Assembly (NCBI RefSeq): GCF_001668575.1
Contig: NZ_LZMD01000065.1
Span: 1-64,000 of the forward strand
Reading direction: 5' to 3'
From: Mycobacterium sp. 1164985.4
GTDB lineage: Bacteria; Actinomycetota; Actinomycetes; Mycobacteriales; Mycobacteriaceae
DNA length: 64,000 nucleotides
Numbering within the stretch: position 1 is the stretch's first letter; every line of letters begins with the position of its first letter. Shown here piece after piece: positions 34,008 to 43,402 of this stretch. Below the pieces are notes generated by a model that was not told the DNA's origin, made no database searches, and saw only the letters and a program-made list of their open reading frames with translations. Both the position numbers and the translations under genes were made by a program.

Positions 34008-34652
34008 ATGGTTGCTCCCTACCTGGCTTCGCCGACAGAGGTTCTGCGCCCGCTCGGCGAGTTTGCTGCGGCAACGGTCCGCATCACGGACTACGACGCT
34101 GCGGACGCCGGTGTCTCCGCCAGCATGGCGAAAGTGTCCACACCCGCGAGCGATGAGCTGACCGCAGAACTCGACGGCGCCACCGACTGGCTCGGCCTGC
34201 CCGCCGACGAGATCCTGGTGGCGGCCCTCAGCAGGACGATCGCCCGCACACTCGGCGAAGGCCTCGTCCAGGTCGACATCGCCAGCGAGCGCGGCGCCCT
34301 GCTCGACGCTGTTCCGCTTGTGTGCGTGACGGCGCAGCGCGCCGGCGGCACCGAGGTGCTGGCCGCCGTGCATCACACGCTGGCCGCGGCCTCCGAACGC
34401 GACGAAGCCGCTTCGCCAGAGGTGTACTTCAACTACATCGGTGAGCTACCCGCCGAAACCGTAGCGGTGCAGGAGACCCCGCCGGGTCTCGGCCATGCGC
34501 TCGAGGTGCGGGTCTACCGCGTCGGCGGCGACGTGCGTATCGACTGGTGGTATGACACCAGCCGGTTCGAGGCCTACACGATCGAGGAGCTGGCCGAACA
34601 GTTCCCACTCTCGCTCGTCGAGATGACCTCGGACGCACTGTCTCCGGCCTGA
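34008..34652 (+). CDS. Solitary NRPS condensation/epimerization-type C-terminal domain
   Basis: 214 aa. The second half reads like the end of an NRPS epimerization/condensation domain or the TIGR01720 post-condensation unit: SPEVYFNYIGELPAE, then GHALEVRVYR and DVRIDWWYDTSRFEAYTIEEL. The first half has WLGLPADEILVAALSRTIART, which fits the start of the C-terminal condensation subdomain. The HHxxxDG catalytic motif is absent and there are no adenylation or carrier domains nearby. It is either a stand-alone accessory protein or a binding fold reused for another job. ATG with a leaderless-type promoter; divergent from the HTH gene. Confidence 0.75.
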   Translation: MVAPYLASPTEVLRPLGEFAAATVRITDYDAADAGVSASMAKVSTPASDELTAELDGATDWLGLPADEILVAALSRTIARTLGEGLVQVDIASERGALLDAVPLVCVTAQRAGGTEVLAAVHHTLAAASERDEAASPEVYFNYIGELPAETVAVQETPPGLGHALEVRVYRVGGDVRIDWWYDTSRFEAYTIEELAEQFPLSLVEMTSDALSPA

Positions 34653-34678
34653 CGTCCTGAAGGCGGTAAGATTCACCG

Positions 34679-34919
34679 CAACGGCGTGGATCCGGCCATC
34701 ACCGGGGAGCTTTCGGAAGAACGGCCCGTCACCACCTGATTTCGGTTGGTGCGAGCTCAGTAGAACCGAACGGGTGGGCCCGTCAGCGCCCTAACCGAGC
34801 GGCGCACGTCTCCGTGGGGGCCGTGCGCAAGCGGGGTGGTACCGCGGCGTTCGCGCACCAGCGTGGCCGTCGTCCCCGTGCCTTGAACGAACACCGCGGT
34901 CTCCGGCGAGGAGGCCGTC
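34679..34919 (+). ncRNA. T-box riboswitch of ileS (class II, translational type)
   Basis: The leader before ileS has a short stem I with the specifier ATC (Ile) at 34698-34700, in the context GGCCATCACCGGGGAGC, and a GGAAGAACGGCC return strand. Further on is the diagnostic T-box bulge in GGGGTGGTACCGCGG (34833-34847). A GC-rich sequestrator/antisequestrator region ends in GAGGAGG (34908-34914), the likely controlled Shine-Dalgarno. No terminator precedes the gene, which fits the translational control known for actinobacterial ileS T-boxes. A -10 box TAAGAT at 34667-34672 sets the 5' end near 34679. Confidence 0.93.
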
Positions 34920-34935
34920 ATGAGGCACAGGAGCT

Positions 34936-37900
34936 ATGACCGCCTACCCGAAGCCGTCCGCTGGGGCGCCCAAGTTTCCCGCGCTGGAAGCCGAGGTCCT
35001 CGAATATTGGGACCGCGACGACACCTTCCGCGCCAGCATCGCCCGCCGCGACGACGCCCCCGAGTACGTCTTCTACGACGGCCCGCCGTTCGCCAACGGG
35101 CTGCCGCACTACGGACACCTGCTGACCGGATACGTCAAGGACATCGTTCCGCGGTATCGCACCATGCGGGGTTACAAGGTGGAGCGCCGTTTCGGTTGGG
35201 ACACCCACGGCCTGCCCGCCGAACTCGAGGTGCAGCGTCAGCTCGGCATCACCGACAAGGCGCAGATCGAGGAGATGGGTATCGAGAAGTTCAACGATGC
35301 CTGCCGCGCCTCGGTGCTCAAGTACACCAACGAGTGGCGTGCCTACGTGACCCGGCAGGCCCGCTGGGTGGACTTCGACAACGACTACAAGACCCTCGAG
35401 CCCGAGTTCATGGAATCGGTGATCTGGGCCTTCAAACAGTTGTGGGACAAGGGCCTTGCCTACGAGGGCAATCGCGTGCTGCCGTACTGCTGGAACGACG
35501 AGACCCCGTTGTCCAGCCACGAGCTGCGGATGGACGACGACGTCTACCAGAGCCGGCAGGATCCCGCGATCACCGTCGGCTTCCGGGTTGACGGCGGTCA
35601 GCTCGACGGCGCGTATCTGTTGATCTGGACCACGACCCCGTGGACCCTGCCGTCCAACCAGGCGGTCGCGGTGCACCCCGAGGTCACCTACGTGCAGGTG
35701 AAGGCGCCCGACGGACGGCGTTTCGTGCTCGCGGAGGCCCGGGTCGCGGCGTACGCGCGGGAGCTGGGTGAGGAGCCGGAGGTGCTGGCCACCTACACCG
35801 GTCGCGACCTCCTCGAGACCCGCTACCTGCCGCCGTTTCCGTACTTCGCCGACGCACCCCGATCGTTCCGGGTGCTGTCCGCCGACTTCGTCAGCACCGA
35901 GGACGGCACCGGCATCGTGCACATGTCGCCGGCCTACGGCGAAGACGACATGCTCACCGCGCAGGCCGCGGGCATCGAGGCGGTGACGCCGGTCGACCCG
36001 CGCGGCCGCTTCGACGCCACCGTGCCCGATTACGCCGGACAGCACGTCTTCGACGCCAACCCACAGATCATCCGCGACCTGAAGAACCAGTCCGGACCCG
36101 CGACGGCCCACGGCGCGGTGCTCTTGCGGCACGACACCTACGAGCACTCCTATCCACACTGCTGGCGGTGCCGCAACCCGCTGATCTATCGCGCCGTGTC
36201 GTCGTGGTTCATCAAGGTCACCGAATTCCGCGACCGCATGGTGGAGCTCAACCAGCAGATCACCTGGTATCCCGAGCACGTCAAGGACGGCCAGTTCGGC
36301 AAGTGGCTGGCCGGCGCCCGCGACTGGTCGATTTCGCGGAATCGCTACTGGGGCACTCCGATTCCGGTGTGGAAGTCCGACGATCCGGCCTATCCGCGCA
36401 TCGACGTCTACGGCAGCCTCGACGAACTCGAGCGCGACTTCGGCGTACGCCCGACCGATCTGCACCGGCCCTACATCGACGAGCTCACCCGGCCCAATCC
36501 GGACGATCCGACGGGCAAATCGACGATGCGGCGCATCGAGGACGTGTTCGACGTCTGGTTCGACTCGGGCTCGATGCCCTACGCGCAGGTGCACTACCCG
36601 TTCGAACACGCCGAGTGGTTCACGGGCGGGGCGGGCGGCGACGAGGCGCACTTCCCCGGCGACTTCATCGTCGAGTACATCGGCCAGACCCGCGGCTGGT
36701 TCTACACGCTGCACATCCTGGCCACCGCGCTGTTCGACAGGCCCGCGTTCAAAACCTGTGTGGTACATGGGATCGTGCTCGGCAACGACGGCCAGAAGAT
36801 GAGCAAGTCGCTGCGCAACTATCCGGATGTGACCGAGGTCTTCGACCGCGACGGCTCCGACGCCATGCGCTGGTTCCTGATGGCCTCGCCGATCCTGCGC
36901 GGCGGCAACCTGATCGTCACCGAACAGGGCATCCGCGAAGGTGTGCGCCAGGTGCTGCTGCCGCTGTGGAACGCCTACACCTTCCTCGCGCTGTACGCGC
37001 CGAAGAAGGGGACCTGGCGCACCGACTCCGAGCATGTGCTGGACCGCTACATCCTGGCCAAGCTCGCCGTGCTGCGCGACGAGCTCACCGCGTCGCTCGA
37101 CGTCTGCGACATTTCGGGTGCCTGTGACGAGCTGCGGCAGTTCACCGAGGCTCTGACGAATTGGTATGTGCGACGGTCCCGTTCACGGTTCTGGGAGGAG
37201 GATCCGGACGCGATCGACACCCTGCACACCGTGCTGGAGGTGACCGCCCGGCTGGCGGCTCCGCTGCTGCCGTTGGTGACCGAACGGATCTGGCGCGACC
37301 TGACCGGCGAGCGTTCGGTGCACCTGACCGACTGGCCGGAAGAGGGGCTGCTGCCCGCCGATACCGAGCTGGTCGAGACGATGGACCTGGTGCGGGAGGT
37401 GGCCTCGGCGGGATCGTCGCTGCGCAAGGCCAAAAAGTTGCGCGTGCGGCTGCCGCTGCCGAAACTGACGGTGGCCGTGGATAATCCGCAACGACTGGAG
37501 CCGTTCACCGACCTCATCGCCGACGAGCTCAATGTCAAGGCGGTCGAGCTCACCGACGATATCGACGCCTACGGTCGGTTCGAGCTGACGGTCAACGCCC
37601 GCGTCGCGGGTCCCCGGTTGGGCAAGGACGTGCAGGCGGCCATCAAGGCCGTCAAGGCGGGAGCCGCCGTCGCCAACGCCGACGGAACGCTCACGGCGGG
37701 ACCGGCGGTGTTGCAGCCTGAGGAGTACAGCTCGCGGCTGGTCGCGGCGGACCCCGAATACACCGCCGCGCTGTCCGATGGGGCCGGTCTGGTGGTGCTC
37801 AACGGCACCGTGACCGAGGAGTTGGAGGCCGAGGGCTGGGCCAAGGACCGCATCCGCGAACTGCAGGATCTGCGCAAGTCGACGGGTCTCGATGTGTCTG

Positions 37901-38079
37901 ACCGGATCAGCGTGGTGATCTCGGTGCCGCAGGAACGGCAGGCGTGGGCCCAGACGCACCGCGATCTGATCGCGCGCGAAATACTGGCGACCAGTTTCGA
38001 TTTCGGCGATCCGGCCGACGGCAGCGAGATCGGCGACGGTGTGAAGGTCGCGATCGCCAAGGCCGGCGTGCCGTCCTAG
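34936..38079 (+). CDS. ileS: Isoleucyl-tRNA synthetase
   Basis: 1047-aa class I synthetase. Seen: the HIGH-type motif in [12 protein letters not shown], the KMSKS loop [14 protein letters not shown], a CP1 editing insertion ([13 protein letters not shown] region) and a long anticodon/C-terminal part. Sequence character is that of the eukaryote-like IleRS2 group, which in other species is insensitive to mupirocin. ATG at 34936 is the only in-frame start (TGA at 34921), and [17 protein letters not shown] aligns with the M. tuberculosis N-terminus. AGGAG lies only 2 nt before it. Control is by the T-box upstream. Confidence 0.97.
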   Translation: MTAYPKPSAGAPKFPALEAEVLEYWDRDDTFRASIARRDDAPEYVFYDGPPFANGLPHYGHLLTGYVKDIVPRYRTMRGYKVERRFGWDTHGLPAELEVQRQLGITDKAQIEEMGIEKFNDACRASVLKYTNEWRAYVTRQARWVDFDNDYKTLEPEFMESVIWAFKQLWDKGLAYEGNRVLPYCWNDETPLSSHELRMDDDVYQSRQDPAITVGFRVDGGQLDGAYLLIWTTTPWTLPSNQAVAVHPEVTYVQVKAPDGRRFVLAEARVAAYARELGEEPEVLATYTGRDLLETRYLPPFPYFADAPRSFRVLSADFVSTEDGTGIVHMSPAYGEDDMLTAQAAGIEAVTPVDPRGRFDATVPDYAGQHVFDANPQIIRDLKNQSGPATAHGAVLLRHDTYEHSYPHCWRCRNPLIYRAVSSWFIKVTEFRDRMVELNQQITWYPEHVKDGQFGKWLAGARDWSISRNRYWGTPIPVWKSDDPAYPRIDVYGSLDELERDFGVRPTDLHRPYIDELTRPNPDDPTGKSTMRRIEDVFDVWFDSGSMPYAQVHYPFEHAEWFTGGAGGDEAHFPGDFIVEYIGQTRGWFYTLHILATALFDRPAFKTCVVHGIVLGNDGQKMSKSLRNYPDVTEVFDRDGSDAMRWFLMASPILRGGNLIVTEQGIREGVRQVLLPLWNAYTFLALYAPKKGTWRTDSEHVLDRYILAKLAVLRDELTASLDVCDISGACDELRQFTEALTNWYVRRSRSRFWEEDPDAIDTLHTVLEVTARLAAPLLPLVTERIWRDLTGERSVHLTDWPEEGLLPADTELVETMDLVREVASAGSSLRKAKKLRVRLPLPKLTVAVDNPQRLEPFTDLIADELNVKAVELTDDIDAYGRFELTVNARVAGPRLGKDVQAAIKAVKAGAAVANADGTLTAGPAVLQPEEYSSRLVAADPEYTAALSDGAGLVVLNGTVTEELEAEGWAKDRIRELQDLRKSTGLDVSDRISVVISVPQERQAWAQTHRDLIAREILATSFDFGDPADGSEIGDGVKVAIAKAGVPS

Positions 38080-38086
38080 CGGACGG

Positions 38087-38649
38087 TCACGGCCTGGCGA
38101 ACACCGCGCACACGGTCTGGGTGAAGTCGCCGAACACATCGGCAACGAAGCGGCGCCGCCGATAGCCGATCGCGTCCAGAAGGGGCCCGTGGTCGGAGGA
38201 GACGACGAGCGTGGCCCCGATCGCGGTGAGCCACCACAGACCGCGCGCGAGCACGCGCAGTGCGACGCCGGTCCGGGCGAAACCCGCCCGTAACCGGTGT
38301 TCCTGGAACCGCACGTGCTCGTGTTCGTCGGCGACGATGCGCGCGGCCCCATCAGCCTGCGCAGCCGCACGAGCACGGCGTCGGACCAGCGCCGTTGCAT
38401 GGGCTCCCCGCCGAGATAGCCGAGCAGGCGCAACAGCAGTGCGGCGTGTTGTTGTTCCTCGGCGACGAAAAGCCTTGCAGTACAGGTGTAGTCGTGATCA
38501 CCGGCAGCCTCGGCTTTGCGCAGGAGCTGGGCCCCGTCGCCGCTCTCGCCGAGCTGGAAGCGGCGCACCGATTCGATCAGCGGCCCGCGCACGGAGCCGG
38601 GCAGCTCGCACCGGGCGCCGAAGTCGACGGCGGCGTCGAATTCACCCAT
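38087..38649 (-). pseudogene. Ferritin-like diiron protein, frameshifted
   Basis: From ATG 38649 the first 100 residues (with VAEEQQHAALLLRLLGYLGG) are in one frame. The rest (ADEHEHVRFQEHRLRAGFAR ... QTVCAVFARP, stop at 38087) is in another. The switch maps to a run of four Gs at 38347-38350 on the minus strand; adding one G restores one frame of about 187 residues joined as LMGAARIVADEHEH. The E..EQQH and EHEH..FQEH motifs are diiron ligands of ferritin-like oxygenases. It is either a real single-base loss or a sequencing error in a homopolymer. The start overlaps the S4 gene stop, so it belongs to that operon. Confidence 0.75.
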
Positions 38650-38875
38650 CGGTGACCCGGGCGCCGCGGCCGGCGAACACCACCACATCGGCGGGGTGCA
38701 GCTGCCTGCCGCGTCGGTGCTCGACCTCGCCGTTGACGGTGACCAGCCCGTCGGCGATCACCGTTTTGGCGTCGGCCCCCGAGTCGATCAGCCCGGCCAG
38801 CTTGAGGAACTGGCCCAGCCGGATCGACGCATCCCGGATCGGGACAGCGAGGGGTTCGGTGCCCGGCTCTGCCAT
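38642..38875 (-). CDS. S4-domain RNA-binding protein
   Basis: 77 aa, almost entirely an S4 domain: [20 protein letters not shown], then [21 protein letters not shown]. It resembles YaaA/YbcJ-type small S4 proteins that bind structured RNA or the ribosome. ATG at 38875, 33 nt from the divergent dinB start. Its stop overlaps the ferritin-like gene start by 8 nt, so the two were translated together. Confidence 0.88.
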   Translation of the reverse strand: MAEPGTEPLAVPIRDASIRLGQFLKLAGLIDSGADAKTVIADGLVTVNGEVEHRRGRQLHPADVVVFAGRGARVTDG

Positions 38876-38908
38876 GCAGGTCAGGCTAGCGCCTTAGCAT
38901 CGGCAGCT

Positions 38909-40276
38909 GTGGACGCTCGCTGGGTTCTGCACCTCGACATGGACGCCTTCTTCGCGTCGGTCGAGCAGCTGACCCGTCCCACGTTGCGGGGGCGCCCGGT
39001 GTTGGTCGGCGGGCTGGGCGGCCGCGGCGTGGTGGCGGGGGCGAGCTACGAGTCGCGGGTGTACGGCGCGAAGTCGGCGATGCCGATGCATCAGGCCCGC
39101 CGGTTGGTGGGCGCCGCCGCGGTGGTCCTGCCGCCGCGCGGCGTCGTGTACGGCGTCGCCAGCCGGCGGGTGTTCGAGACCGTGCGGTCGATGGTTCCGG
39201 TGCTCGAGCAGCTTTCCTACGACGAGGCTTTCGGTGAGCCGGCCGAACTCGCGGGCGCACCGGCGAGTGAGGTCGAGGAGTTCTGCCGGACGCTGCGGGC
39301 GCGGGTGCTCGAGGTGACGGGGCTCGTCGCGTCGATCGGTGCGGGCTCGGGCAAGCAGACCGCCAAGATCGCGTCCGGGCTGGCGAAACCCGACGGGATG
39401 CGGGTGGTCAGCCGCGATGAGGAACGCACGCTGCTCGACGGCCTACCGGTACGCCGGCTGTGGGGGATCGGGCCCGTCGCAGGGGAGAAGCTGCACCGGC
39501 TCGGCATCGAGACCATCGGCGCCTTCGCCGCGTTGAGCGAGGCCGAGGCGGCCGACATCCTCGGCGGCACGGTGGGCCCGGCGCTGCACCGGCTCGCCCG
39601 CGGCATCGACGACCGGCCGGTGGCCGAGAACGCGCCCGCGAAACAGATCAGCGCCGAGTCCACCTTCCCCGAGGATCTGACCACCCTCGACCAGCTCCGC
39701 GAGGCGATGGGGCCCATCGGCGAGCACGCCCACCGCCGCCTGGAGAGGGACGGCCGCGGCGCGCGCACCGTCACCGTGAAGCTGAAGAAGTCCGACATGA
39801 GCACGCTCACCCGCTCGGCGACGCTGCCGTATGCCACCACCGACGCCGCCACGTTGATCACGACCGCGCGCCGACTCCTGCTCGACCCCGTCGAGGTCGG
39901 CCCGATTCGCCTTCTCGGCGTCGGATTCTCGGGACTCTCGGATGTTCAGCAGGAGTCGTTGTTCCCGGACCTGGAGCTGGCGTCGGATGACGACGCGACG
40001 CAGACGGGGCTGCCGCCGACCGTCACGGAGCTCGCCGCCACCGCACCCGCGTGGCGCATCGGCGACGACGTCACCCATCCGGACTTCGGACACGGCTGGA
40101 TCCAGGGGGCCGGCCACGGCGTGATGACGGTGCGATTCGAGACGCGCACCAGCGGGCCGGGGCAGGCGCGCACCTTCCCGGTCGACACGCCCGGTATCGA
40201 GCGGGCCAATCCGGTCGATTCCCTCGACTGGCCCGACTACGTCGCCGAACTGGCGCGCTACCAGAGCTCTCCGTAG
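38909..40276 (+). CDS. dinB: DNA polymerase IV (DinX/DinB1 type)
   Basis: 455-aa Y-family polymerase. Seen: the first metal motif [13 protein letters not shown], the second [13 protein letters not shown] (a Tyr where SxDE usually has Ile, Val or Leu), HhH region, little finger, and the beta-clamp box [10 protein letters not shown] (about residues 349-358). A C-terminal extension ([21 protein letters not shown]) has a small beta fold known from mycobacterial DinB1. GTG at 38909 follows a -10 box TAGCAT (38895-38900) by 8 nt; the open frame upstream is shadow. The 3' end overlaps the convergent gene by 19 nt. Confidence 0.94.
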   Translation: MDARWVLHLDMDAFFASVEQLTRPTLRGRPVLVGGLGGRGVVAGASYESRVYGAKSAMPMHQARRLVGAAAVVLPPRGVVYGVASRRVFETVRSMVPVLEQLSYDEAFGEPAELAGAPASEVEEFCRTLRARVLEVTGLVASIGAGSGKQTAKIASGLAKPDGMRVVSRDEERTLLDGLPVRRLWGIGPVAGEKLHRLGIETIGAFAALSEAEAADILGGTVGPALHRLARGIDDRPVAENAPAKQISAESTFPEDLTTLDQLREAMGPIGEHAHRRLERDGRGARTVTVKLKKSDMSTLTRSATLPYATTDAATLITTARRLLLDPVEVGPIRLLGVGFSGLSDVQQESLFPDLELASDDDATQTGLPPTVTELAATAPAWRIGDDVTHPDFGHGWIQGAGHGVMTVRFETRTSGPGQARTFPVDTPGIERANPVDSLDWPDYVAELARYQSSP

Positions 40277-40737
40277 ACGGCCGAGATCGTGAACCCGTGG
40301 TCGCCGTACGTCTGACAGGTCACGGTGCCCTGATGTCCGACACCGCAACTGGCGCCCCAGTTTTCGAGCCGATAACCGGCGGGCAGCACGTCGACGCCTT
40401 CACGGGTGAACGTCGGCGTGGGGGAGTGGCGGTACTCGGCCGGGCCGCCGCTGGTCAGAAAGGTCTGGTTGGTTCCGGGCGGCGCGTCCATTGGCACCCA
40501 GTCACAGCCGATGGGTCCGCCGTTGGGACCGATGCCGCAGAACACACCGTCCGGTGTGCGGAAGAACACGTGGTAGTTGGGCGGCGGTCCGGGCCGGTAG
40601 AAGCCTTGCGCGACGGGGTAGCCGTCGATCTCGTCGGCTCCAGGCGGCTCGGCACCCGCCACCGCCTCGGCGGACAGGGCCAGGGCCAGGACTGCGGTCA
40701 TCGTGGCGCCTCGGCGAATCATGTTCTCGAAGTGCAC
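40258..40737 (-). CDS. Small secreted protein, function unknown
   Basis: 159 aa with a signal peptide ([23 protein letters not shown]) and a mature part of about 130 residues containing four cysteines (in [21 protein letters not shown] and VTCQTYG). It probably forms two disulfides outside the cell. The pattern [27 protein letters not shown] is frequent among mycobacterial secreted hypotheticals. Start is GTG at 40737 or ATG at 40722; the second gives a more usual signal peptide. Its 3' end overlaps dinB. Confidence 0.8.
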   Translation of the reverse strand: MHFENMIRRGATMTAVLALALSAEAVAGAEPPGADEIDGYPVAQGFYRPGPPPNYHVFFRTPDGVFCGIGPNGGPIGCDWVPMDAPPGTNQTFLTSGGPAEYRHSPTPTFTREGVDVLPAGYRLENWGASCGVGHQGTVTCQTYGDHGFTISAVYGELW

Positions 40738-40840
40738 GCGTCCACGTTGCCATGCGCGTCAACCCCAGCGGCGACGGCGGCCGACAGCGCACCCCGTGGT
40801 GCGGAATTCATCCGCATCGGCGTTTTGGGATGATGGTGCG

Positions 40841-41428
40841 GTGACTGACGACCCGGACGTGGCCGACGAGACGACCGACAAGGTGGCGCCGCCCAGGCGA
40901 CGGCTACCGCTGTTGCTCGGCATCGCCGCCGCGGTGCTGGTCACCGACGTCGTCACCAAGGTTCTCGCGGTCAAGCTGCTGACCCCGGGCCAACCGGTGT
41001 CGATCATCGGCGACACGGTCACCTGGACTCTGGTGCGCAACTCGGGCGCCGCGTTCTCGATGGCCACCGGCTACACCTGGGTGCTCACGCTGATCGCCAC
41101 CGGCGTCGTCATCGGGATCGTGTGGATGGGTCGACGGCTGGTGTCGCCGTGGTGGGCCGTGGGGTTGGGCATGATCCTCGGCGGCGCGCTCGGCAACCTG
41201 ATCGACCGCTTCTTCCGTTCGCCCGGACCGCTTCAGGGCCACGTCGTCGACTTCCTGTCGATCGGGTGGTGGCCGGTGTTCAACGTCGCCGACCCGTGCG
41301 TGGTCGGCGGCGCGATCCTGCTGGTGGGGTTGTCGTTGTTCGGGTTCGACTACGACACCCCGGGCAGGCGCAAAGCGGACGACGACGAGGACACCGCCGG
41401 GCGGCAGAAGGCCGCCGAGGACGAATAG
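40841..41428 (+). CDS. lspA: Lipoprotein signal peptidase
   Basis: 195-aa signal peptidase II that cleaves prolipoproteins after lipidation. Four TM helices and both catalytic aspartates are visible, in GHVVDFLSI and FNVADPCVV, with NLIDRFF between. A 25-aa charged N-terminus and an acidic C-terminal tail ([10 protein letters not shown]) are typical of mycobacteria. GTG at 40841 is chosen on length and topology; the upstream open frame is shadow. rluD starts directly after its stop. Confidence 0.95.
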   Translation: MTDDPDVADETTDKVAPPRRRLPLLLGIAAAVLVTDVVTKVLAVKLLTPGQPVSIIGDTVTWTLVRNSGAAFSMATGYTWVLTLIATGVVIGIVWMGRRLVSPWWAVGLGMILGGALGNLIDRFFRSPGPLQGHVVDFLSIGWWPVFNVADPCVVGGAILLVGLSLFGFDYDTPGRRKADDDEDTAGRQKAAEDE

Positions 41429-42358
41429 ATGGCCGATCGGTCCCTTCCCATCCCCGAGGGCCTGGCGGGAATGCGCGTCGATGCGGGTCTCGCGCGTCTG
41501 CTCGGCTTGTCGCGCACGGCCGCCGCGGCGTTGGCCGAGGAGGGCGGTGTCGAGATCGACGGCACCCGCGCCGGCAAGTCGGACAAGCTGGTCGCGGGCG
41601 CCTGGTTGGACGTGCGGTTGCCCGAAGCGCCTGCGCCGGTTGAGAACACACCCGTCGATATCGACGGCATGGCGATCCTGTACTCCGACGAGGACATCGT
41701 TGCGGTGGATAAGCCGCCGGGTGTCGCCGCCCACGCCACGGTTGGCTGGTCGGGTCCGACGGTGCTCGGCGGCCTGGCCGCGGCGGGCTTCCGGATCAGC
41801 ACCTCGGGCATCCACGAACGCCAGGGCATTGTGCACCGCCTCGACGTGGGCACCTCGGGCGTCATGGTCATCGCCCTGTCGGAGCGCGCGTACACGGTCC
41901 TCAAGCGGGCCTTCAAACAGCGCACCGTCGAGAAGCGCTATCACGCGCTGGTGCAGGGACATCCCGATCCGTCGAGCGGAACGATCGACGCACCCATCGG
42001 GCGTCACCGCGGACACGACTGGAAGTTCGCGGTCACCGAGAACGGCAGGCACAGCGTGACCCACTACGACACCCTCGAGGCGCACCGCGCGGCGAGCCTG
42101 CTCGACATCGAGCTGGAAACCGGTCGCACACACCAGATTCGGGTGCATTTCGCCGCGCTGCACCACCCATGTGTCGGCGACCTCACCTACGGAGCCGATC
42201 CGACGCTGGCCAAGCGGCTCAAGCTGGAACGGCAGTGGTTGCACGCTCGCTCGCTGGCGTTCGCCCATCCCGCCGACGGGCGTCGCATCGAAATCACCAG
42301 CCCCTACCCGGCCGACCTGCAACACGCCCTCGACGCACTGCGCAATCACGAACTGTGA
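41429..42358 (+). CDS. rluD: RluD-type 23S rRNA pseudouridine synthase
   Basis: 309 aa: N-terminal S4 domain ([20 protein letters not shown]), then a RluA-family catalytic domain with the active-site aspartate in [12 protein letters not shown]. Such enzymes modify uridines in helix 69 of 23S rRNA or related sites; the exact target is inferred. ATG follows the lspA stop with no gap, and its stop overlaps the rarD start (GTGA), so the three genes are translationally coupled. Confidence 0.94.
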   Translation: MADRSLPIPEGLAGMRVDAGLARLLGLSRTAAAALAEEGGVEIDGTRAGKSDKLVAGAWLDVRLPEAPAPVENTPVDIDGMAILYSDEDIVAVDKPPGVAAHATVGWSGPTVLGGLAAAGFRISTSGIHERQGIVHRLDVGTSGVMVIALSERAYTVLKRAFKQRTVEKRYHALVQGHPDPSSGTIDAPIGRHRGHDWKFAVTENGRHSVTHYDTLEAHRAASLLDIELETGRTHQIRVHFAALHHPCVGDLTYGADPTLAKRLKLERQWLHARSLAFAHPADGRRIEITSPYPADLQHALDALRNHEL

Positions 42359-43254
42359 GCGACACACGCAAATTCGGCCTGCTGCTCGGTGTCGGAGCCT
42401 ATGCGTGCTGGGGGACGTTCCCCGCCTTCTTTCCGCTGCTGAAGCCCGCATCGGCCGTCGAGGTGCTGGCACACCGCATCGTGTGGAACTTCCTGCTGAT
42501 GGTCGTCGTGGTCGCCGCCGTGCGCAGGCTCGGCGACCTCAAGAAGATGACCGGCCGCACCTGGCTGCTGCTCGCCGCCGCGTCGGCGCTGATCTCCATC
42601 AACTGGGGAATCTATGTCTATGCCGTCAACAACGGGCATGTGGTCGACGCGGCCCTCGGCTACTTCATCAACCCGCTGGTGGTCGTCGCGCTGGGGTTGA
42701 TCGTGTACCGGGAGAGGCTCAACCGGGCGCAGTTCGCCGCGTTGGCCGTCGCGCTCATCGGCGTGGTGGTGCTGACCGTGGAAGTGGGCGCGCCGCCGTA
42801 CATCGGGATCGGCCTCGCGCTGTCATTCGGCCTCTACGGCGCGGTGAAGAAGGCGGTCTCGACCGATCCGCGGGTGAGTGTCGGGGTAGAGGCGGGCATC
42901 GCCACGCCGTTCGCGCTCGCCTACATCGCCGTCCTGCAGAGCACCGGCCACGGCACCTTCACCGGTTACGGCGGCGGCCACGTCGCGCTGATGGTGCTGT
43001 CCGGGGTGGTGACGGCCCTGCCGCTCCTGCTGTTTGCCGCTGCCGCGCAGCGATTGCCGCTGGTGACGATGGGCTTGCTTTTCTACATGACCCCGGTGAT
43101 GCAGATGAGCTGGGGCGTGCTCATCGGCAGGGAGCCGATGCCGCCGGCCCGCTGGCTGGGTTTCGCGCTGATCTGGGTGGCGCTGCTCATCTTCAGCGCC
43201 GACGCCATTCGCCGGTCCCGCGCCGAGCGAGAACTTTGCGAGGCTTCCAGTTGA
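42355..43254 (+). CDS. rarD: RarD-type EamA transporter
   Basis: 299 aa with ten TM helices and the EamA domain. The RarD-specific features are [29 protein letters not shown] and [28 protein letters not shown] (cited in parts). The RarD name comes from chloramphenicol sensitivity in E. coli relatives; the substrate is not known. The GTG start overlaps the rluD stop by 4 nt. A hairpin 17 nt after its stop likely ends the lspA-rluD-rarD transcript. Confidence 0.9.
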   Translation: MSDTRKFGLLLGVGAYACWGTFPAFFPLLKPASAVEVLAHRIVWNFLLMVVVVAAVRRLGDLKKMTGRTWLLLAAASALISINWGIYVYAVNNGHVVDAALGYFINPLVVVALGLIVYRERLNRAQFAALAVALIGVVVLTVEVGAPPYIGIGLALSFGLYGAVKKAVSTDPRVSVGVEAGIATPFALAYIAVLQSTGHGTFTGYGGGHVALMVLSGVVTALPLLLFAAAAQRLPLVTMGLLFYMTPVMQMSWGVLIGREPMPPARWLGFALIWVALLIFSADAIRRSRAERELCEASS

Positions 43255-43270
43255 CCTGGGGTTCTTCGGG

Positions 43271-43291
43271 CGGTTCGGCGGATCCGAACCG
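43271..43291 (+). terminator. Hairpin after rarD
   Basis: CGGTTCGG-CGGAT-CCGAACCG, an 8-bp perfect stem with a 5-nt loop, 17 nt after the rarD stop and about 110 nt before dnaE1. It has no U-tract. Probable terminator. Confidence 0.6.
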
Positions 43292-43402
43292 GTAGTCGCG
43301 GTTACCCGTCTAGGGCGCCGGCGGATTTCCCCACGCACCTCGGAGACACGCTTCTGCGACACGCCGGGAAGTGTCGGAGTGCGGTCATAGACTGGCCTCC
43401 CT

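Noticed and set aside
34920..35591. Plus-strand frame of 223 codons starting at an ATG with a good Shine-Dalgarno
   Set aside because: The product is Arg-rich and unlike any protein I know, and it lies inside ileS. I keep only the start-codon puzzle as a finding.
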